A DNA stretch of 64,000 bases from Microcebus murinus (lineage: Eukaryota > Chordata > Mammalia > Primates > Cheirogaleidae): assembly GCF_040939455.1 (NCBI RefSeq), contig NC_134119.1, positions 5,521,001-5,585,000 on the forward strand, given 5' to 3'. Positions 59,837 to 64,000 of the stretch are shown here, piece after piece; position 1 is the stretch's first letter, and the number at the start of each line of letters is the position of its first letter. A program made the position numbers and the translations under genes. The notes under the pieces are model-generated. The model did no database searches. It had not been told where the DNA came from and saw only the letters and a list, made by a program, of their open reading frames with translations.

Positions 59837-60034
59837 GGCAGAGCATCAACCCCAAGCTGGCGGGCCTGATCGGGCGGCACGGGCCCCAGAACAAGCAGCC
59901 CTTCATGGTGGCTTTCTTCAAGGCCACGGAGGTCCACTTCCGCAGCGTCCGGTCCGCGGGGAGCAAGCAGCGCAGCCAGAATCGCTCCAAGACGCCCAAG
60001 AACCAGGAAGCCCTGCGGATGGCCAACGTGGCAG
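59837..60034 (+). CDS. BMP7: BMP7 exon 4 (end of propeptide, furin-type cleavage site, start of mature ligand)
   Basis: This exon covers residues about 254-320. It begins by completing the Gly codon, then reads [34 protein letters not shown], the cleavage motif R-S-V-R at 59941-59952, then [18 protein letters not shown] and EALRMANVA. Proprotein convertases cut after the second Arg (human R292), so codon 59953 (Ser) begins the mature protein. QNRS contains the N302 glycosylation sequon at the start of the flexible mature N-terminus. Basic residues in this arm (SKQR, KTPK) are the sort that bind heparan sulfate. The acceptor is CCGTCCAG ending at 59836 and the donor is GTAGGC at 60035. The length of 198 nt is divisible by three (phase 1 in and out), so skipping it would keep frame but remove the cleavage site. 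Compared with human as remembered, Val replaces Ile inside the motif and Ala replaces Thr two residues after the cut. Both are mild. Confidence 0.97.
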
Positions 60035-60210
60035 GTAGGCCCAGGGCCGGGGGCAGCACGCAGACCCGGGACCCAGCGGGGCCCCGCTGGGAATCCGCAG
60101 GTGGCTCTGGAGAAACACGGCCGGAAGCAAATCCCCCCAAATCCCTCCTACGCAGGGCTCGCTCTCTTAATTCCGTGCAGGTGGCAAATTAGTTTAGAAA
60201 TGCAAGTGGT

Positions 60211-60508
60211 GGCCAGGCGCGGTGGCTCACGCCTGTAATCCCAGCACTTTGGGATCCTGAGGTGAGAGGATCGTTTGAGGCCAGGAGTTCAGCACCAGCC
60301 TGGGCAACATAGTGAGACCCCATCTCTGTAAAAATTGAAAACATTTTTTATAGCAGGTGTGGTGGCACGTGCCTGTAGTCTCAGCTACTCGGGAGGCTGA
60401 GGCGAGAGGATTGCTTGAGCCCAGGAGTTTGAGGTTACAGTGAGCTGTAATGATGCCACTGCTCGGCAGCCTGGATGACGGGGAGACCCTGGCTCTAGGA
60501 AAGCAGAA
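60211..60508 (+). mobile_element. AluJ-like SINE
   Basis: Begins GGCCAGGCGCGGTGGCTCAC, with a right arm including AGCTACTCGGGAGGCTGAGG and a degenerate A-rich tail. Direct repeats AAATGCAAGT at 60198-60207 and 60509-60518 bound it. It lacks the lemur linker and is diverged, so it is an older primate Alu. Confidence 0.9.
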
Positions 60509-62463
60509 AAATGCAAGTAGCAAAATATAACAAGATGCCAGTTGTATAAATTTCTAAACAGACAAAACAATGGCTACACTTACAGTCTCGTGTGGGCATA
60601 TGAAGGAAAACTCTGAAAACCTGCATGGGAAGAACTAAGGGGAGAAGAAACAGGGAGGGGGAGAGTTTGCTCTATTTTTAATTTTATTTCCTAAGATAAA
60701 AAATATTTGAAGCTCATGGGAAATTTTAATACTTCTTAAATATAAGTGGTAAGTGTTTTTTCAAAAAATATATTATTTGGGATACTTTTAGGTTTGTTTG
60801 AAATGTTTCTTTACTGTAAGTTGAAAAAATTAAAAATCAAGGTAACATTTTCATTGCAAGCAACTCAAAGATTAACAGAAGTGAAGCTAATGCGTTGCCC
60901 AGAGGAGAGATTCAGGCCTGGAACTCAGCAGTCATCTCTGTAGATTAGCCTTCGCAAAGGGGTCTGTGAGCCCCCAAATCACAACCCAGCTGGATCCCTT
61001 TGTTCATGTGTGGGAGTCTCCCCCATGCCGGGCTTTTGGGGGCTGGGGTTCCATAGCGAACGCCCGGACCCAGGCTGCCCTTGGGGAGCTAATTCGGGAC
61101 AGGCAGGAGGTGGCTGTCATCCACATCCAGGCTGGGGTGGGGGACGGTGGCCAGGGTGCAGACCAGACTGACTTCCCGCGGGCAGCGAGCTCAGCGCTCT
61201 GGGCTGGACCGAGTAGGCGCGCCTGAGGCCGGCGGTCTGGACGCAATGCTCCGGGCACTGGGCCCTGTTGGGGCAAGGCCCGGGCTGGACGGTTTCGGGC
61301 AGCTTTGGGGAGGGGGAGGAGCCCGTGGTGGCTGGGGCCGGGGAGCAGGGACAGGCATTCTCTTGGGAGCCACATCTTGGGTTTGAACTTCATCCCAAGC
61401 AAATGTGGAAGTCTTCGAGGAGTTTCAAGCTACGGTGTGGGGTGTAGGTGACAGCCTCATTCTGGCCGCTCTGAGCAAGGCGAGAGCAGGGTGGGGTGCT
61501 GGAGAGTGGGGCTCAGAGCCCCCGGGTTAGAGGCTTTTGCAAATCAGCCAGCCAGGAAGTGCTGGCAGGTTGCACCCCAGCAAAGACTCCTGTGCCTTGG
61601 AGCTCTGCCAGGCATACCTCCATAACCAGGGGGGAGGAATAGACCTCGAAGTCTTAAAATTCAACACCTGATTCCCCCCATCAAGTCTCCACTTACATGA
61701 CCCCCAGGATGGGGCTCTCACTACCTCACGTGGCAGCTTTGCTTGGGTTTTGCCTCCGTCCTGTCGATTTCTTCTCCCTGGCCCCGTTTTAAGTTCTTCT
61801 AAACCCTGCCCAGAAGTTTAATAAAAAAAATACCGAGGCGTAGGCCCCACCCTAGTCTTAGCAAGCGAGAATCCCTGAGTGTGTGAGTGTGTGTGCGAGT
61901 GTGTTCGCGCCCATCTGAAATGCCCTGCCCGCGCGTGACGGGCCGGGAGCCCTGCCCAGGGCCACACAAGTTGAGTCCTCTCCCTCGGGCAGCCCTCGTG
62001 TGCTGGGGCGGGTCACGTGCTCCGGCATGCCGCCCCACCTCGGAGCTCTTTCCAGCAGGCCACCCTCCCCCAGGGCTTCCACTGCACTTCAGATGGTGCG
62101 GCCTGGGGTTGGGAAACGGCGCCCTCGCCTCCCTCCGCTTCCTCCTCCCACCCATGTTTGGACCCGGCTCCCTGGTTAGCAGCCACCTTCTCCAGATGGC
62201 CCCCGGGGGCGGGGCCGAGTCTGAGCACCAGTCCTGACTTGCGGGCGTTTCAGGCCGGGAGCTGTGGTGGCACCTAAAGCCGCAGCCCTGGCACCGGGCG
62301 CCGTCTCCTGCGTGCTTGCTTTCTGCTTCCTGGGGCCGGTGGGGGAGGAGTGGAGGGGCAGGGGGCTGGGGTCTCTCCTTTGCTTCCTTCCTTTGCTTTC
62401 CTGCTAATAGGAAGAGGTCATGGTGATTTCCAGGAGTTCCAGCTACTTTCTCCTGGGATGGCC

Positions 62464-63166
62464 ATGATCCAGAGAGGCCTAGAAGGGCAGTGCAGGTGTC
62501 GGGGGCCGTGATCCAGAGAGGCCTAGAAGGGCCGTGCAGGTGTCGGGGGCCGTGATCCAGAGAGTTCTAGAAGGGCAGTGCAGTGTCGGGGGCCGTGATC
62601 CAGAGAGGCCAAGAAGGGCAGTGCAGGTGTCGGGGACTGTGATCCAGAGAGGCCTAGAAGGGCAGTGCAGGTGTCGGGGGCCGTGATCCAGAGAGACCTA
62701 GAAGGGCAGTTTAGGTGTCGGGGGCCGTGATCCAGAGAGTTCTAGAAGGGCAGTGCAGGTGTCGGGGGCCGTGATCCAGAGAGTTCTAGAAGGGCAGTGC
62801 AGGTGTCGGGGGCCGTGATCCAGAGAGGCCTAGAAGGGCAGTTTAGGTGTCAGGGGCCGTGATCCAGAGAGTTCTAGAAGGGCAGTGCAGGTGTCGGGGG
62901 CCGTGATCCAGAGAGGCCTAGAAGGGCAGTGCAGGTGTCGGGGGCCGTGATCCAGAGAGTTCTAGAAGGGCAGTGCAGGTGTCGGGGGCCGTGATCCAGA
63001 GAGGCCTAGAAGGGCAGTTTAGGTGTCAGGGGCCGTGATCCAGAGAGGCCTAGAAGGGCAGTGCAGGTGTTGGGGGCCATGATCCAGAGAGGCCTACAAG
63101 GGCAGTGCAGGTGTTGGGGGCCATGATCCAGAGAGGCCTAGAAGGGCAGTGCAGGTGTCGGGGGCC
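62464..63166 (+). repeat. 44-bp minisatellite, 16 copies
   Basis: Sixteen head-to-tail units, all 44 bp except unit 3 (one base shorter), each built on GTGATCCAGAGAGGCCTAGA, then AGGGCAGTGCAGGTGTCGGG and GGCC. There are three main variants. The common unit has GGCCT and GTGCA. A second (units 3, 7, 8, 10, 12) has TTCT in place of GGCCT. A third (units 9 and 13; unit 6 is similar) has GTTTA and mostly TCAGG. The order of variants is not random, with B-C neighbours recurring four units apart (8-9 and 12-13). Likely polymorphic in length. Confidence 0.97.
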
Positions 63167-64000
63167 CTGATGGCAGGGCCCATGCCCACTCCCACCCACA
63201 TGCCAGAACTGGCTTCATGGGCTATGCTCAGCCGTGGCCTGTTGGGCCCTGGGTTTGAACATGAAGCCAATTATCCTCGCTTTGCTTTAAGACAGGGCTG
63301 GTGAAAGTGGCACTCAGGCCACTCCTTGCCCCTGCTCTGCTCAGGGCAGACATTGCTAATCAATCATGGCTCTTTCTTCTCACTGAGCCTGCACGTAGCT
63401 TCAGGACCCTCCTTTACTCAGGACGCTAGCAGCAGCCGGCACTGTCCCTGGCCCGACATCCCTCGCCCCTACCTCTGCCTCCCCATCGGGAAGCGGGAGA
63501 AGGTTCATGGGCGTCGCCACCTGCAGCCGTGGGCGTCGCCGCAGCCCTGGACGCTGTCTTAGATTTCCGCCTGACGTCTGCGTGTCCCAGAGGGCACTGA
63601 GTAGTGGAGCCGCTCGGGCTCTTCTCTGATGGTTCCTTGACCTTGAGCTTTGCGCATTAGGGACAACCTGGCCCTGGGGAGGACCCCGCTGCCCCGCAGC
63701 TGCGTCGAGCCTGGGGGCTTGTTCCAACAAAGTAGACCGTCCCACCCCACACTGCAGCCGGTGACCCAGGCCCGAGCTTCCTCCTCCCCTGATGGCTTCG
63801 GTGCCCCGCGCTACTCTGACTTCCTCGGTCATGGAGGGCACCCCCAGCGTCCCCATGCAGGAACACCCCCCCTGGGGGCCGCTCTGGCTGCTCCCCCGCT
63901 TCCTCCCAAGAGCCCTCTGCCGGCACCGGCAGCACGCCCGCCCTGGCTGCCCCGCTGGCTTGGAGTTAGGTGCACCAGCTGGTCTGTCTGTCATCCACTA

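Larger units (their letters stand above)
60035..64000 (+). other. BMP7: BMP7 intron 4, 5' part
   Basis: The intron begins GTAGGC and runs off the window. It holds an AluJ-like element, an AT-rich unassigned block (60520-60960), a decayed interspersed repeat that I cannot name at about 61020-61480, unassigned GC-rich sequence (61500-62450) and the minisatellite at 62464-63166. From 63167 to the end I see nothing recognisable, and exon 5 is not reached. Confidence 0.85.

Noticed and set aside
62464..63166. CRISPR-like array
   Set aside because: The 44-bp units are contiguous without unique spacers, and the DNA is a primate intron. It is a minisatellite.

Overview
The window is vertebrate nuclear DNA lying entirely inside one gene. 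Three short GT-AG-flanked exons on the + strand encode consecutive parts of the bone morphogenetic protein 7 (BMP7) precursor: exon 2 (22503-22695, 193 nt), exon 3 (46583-46731, 149 nt) and exon 4 (59837-60034, 198 nt). Their reading phases chain correctly (1, then 2, then 1), and they correspond to human BMP7 residues 140 to 320. Exon 1 and the promoter lie upstream of the window. Exons 5-7, which carry the cystine-knot domain, lie downstream.

The organism is a strepsirrhine primate, most likely a lemur. Two Alu elements (9834-10178 + and 22999-23343 -) carry the linker typical of lemur Alus (TAAATAGAAAGAAATTAATT followed by GGCCAACTAA). Two older AluJ-like copies (20782-21047 and 60211-60508) are the kind shared by all primates. 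MIR, L2, L1M, MER20, MER5 and MaLR LTR relics give the usual placental-mammal background.

Layout: 1-22502 is the 3' part of intron 1. It holds most of the non-repetitive, AT-rich candidate regulatory blocks, including an inverted SOX-type palindrome at 12170-12187, a 23-bp hairpin at 3597-3653 and an AT-rich block with an 11-bp palindrome at 18479-18506. 22696-46582 is intron 2 (23,887 bp), GC-rich, with an L1 relic and a solo gammaretrovirus-like LTR nested in an older MaLR LTR. 46732-59836 is intron 3 (13,105 bp), mostly ancient repeats. 60035-64000 is the start of intron 4 and ends in a 16-copy, 44-bp minisatellite (62464-63166).

No second protein-coding gene, RNA gene, CRISPR array or bacterial-type system is visible. 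The many open frames in the introns are chance frames in GC-rich DNA. The main interest is non-coding: possible enhancers, an unexplained hairpin, a variant-structured minisatellite and a promoter-like LTR. All regulatory claims are motif-based inference. Repeat boundaries and family names come from reading by eye and are approximate.
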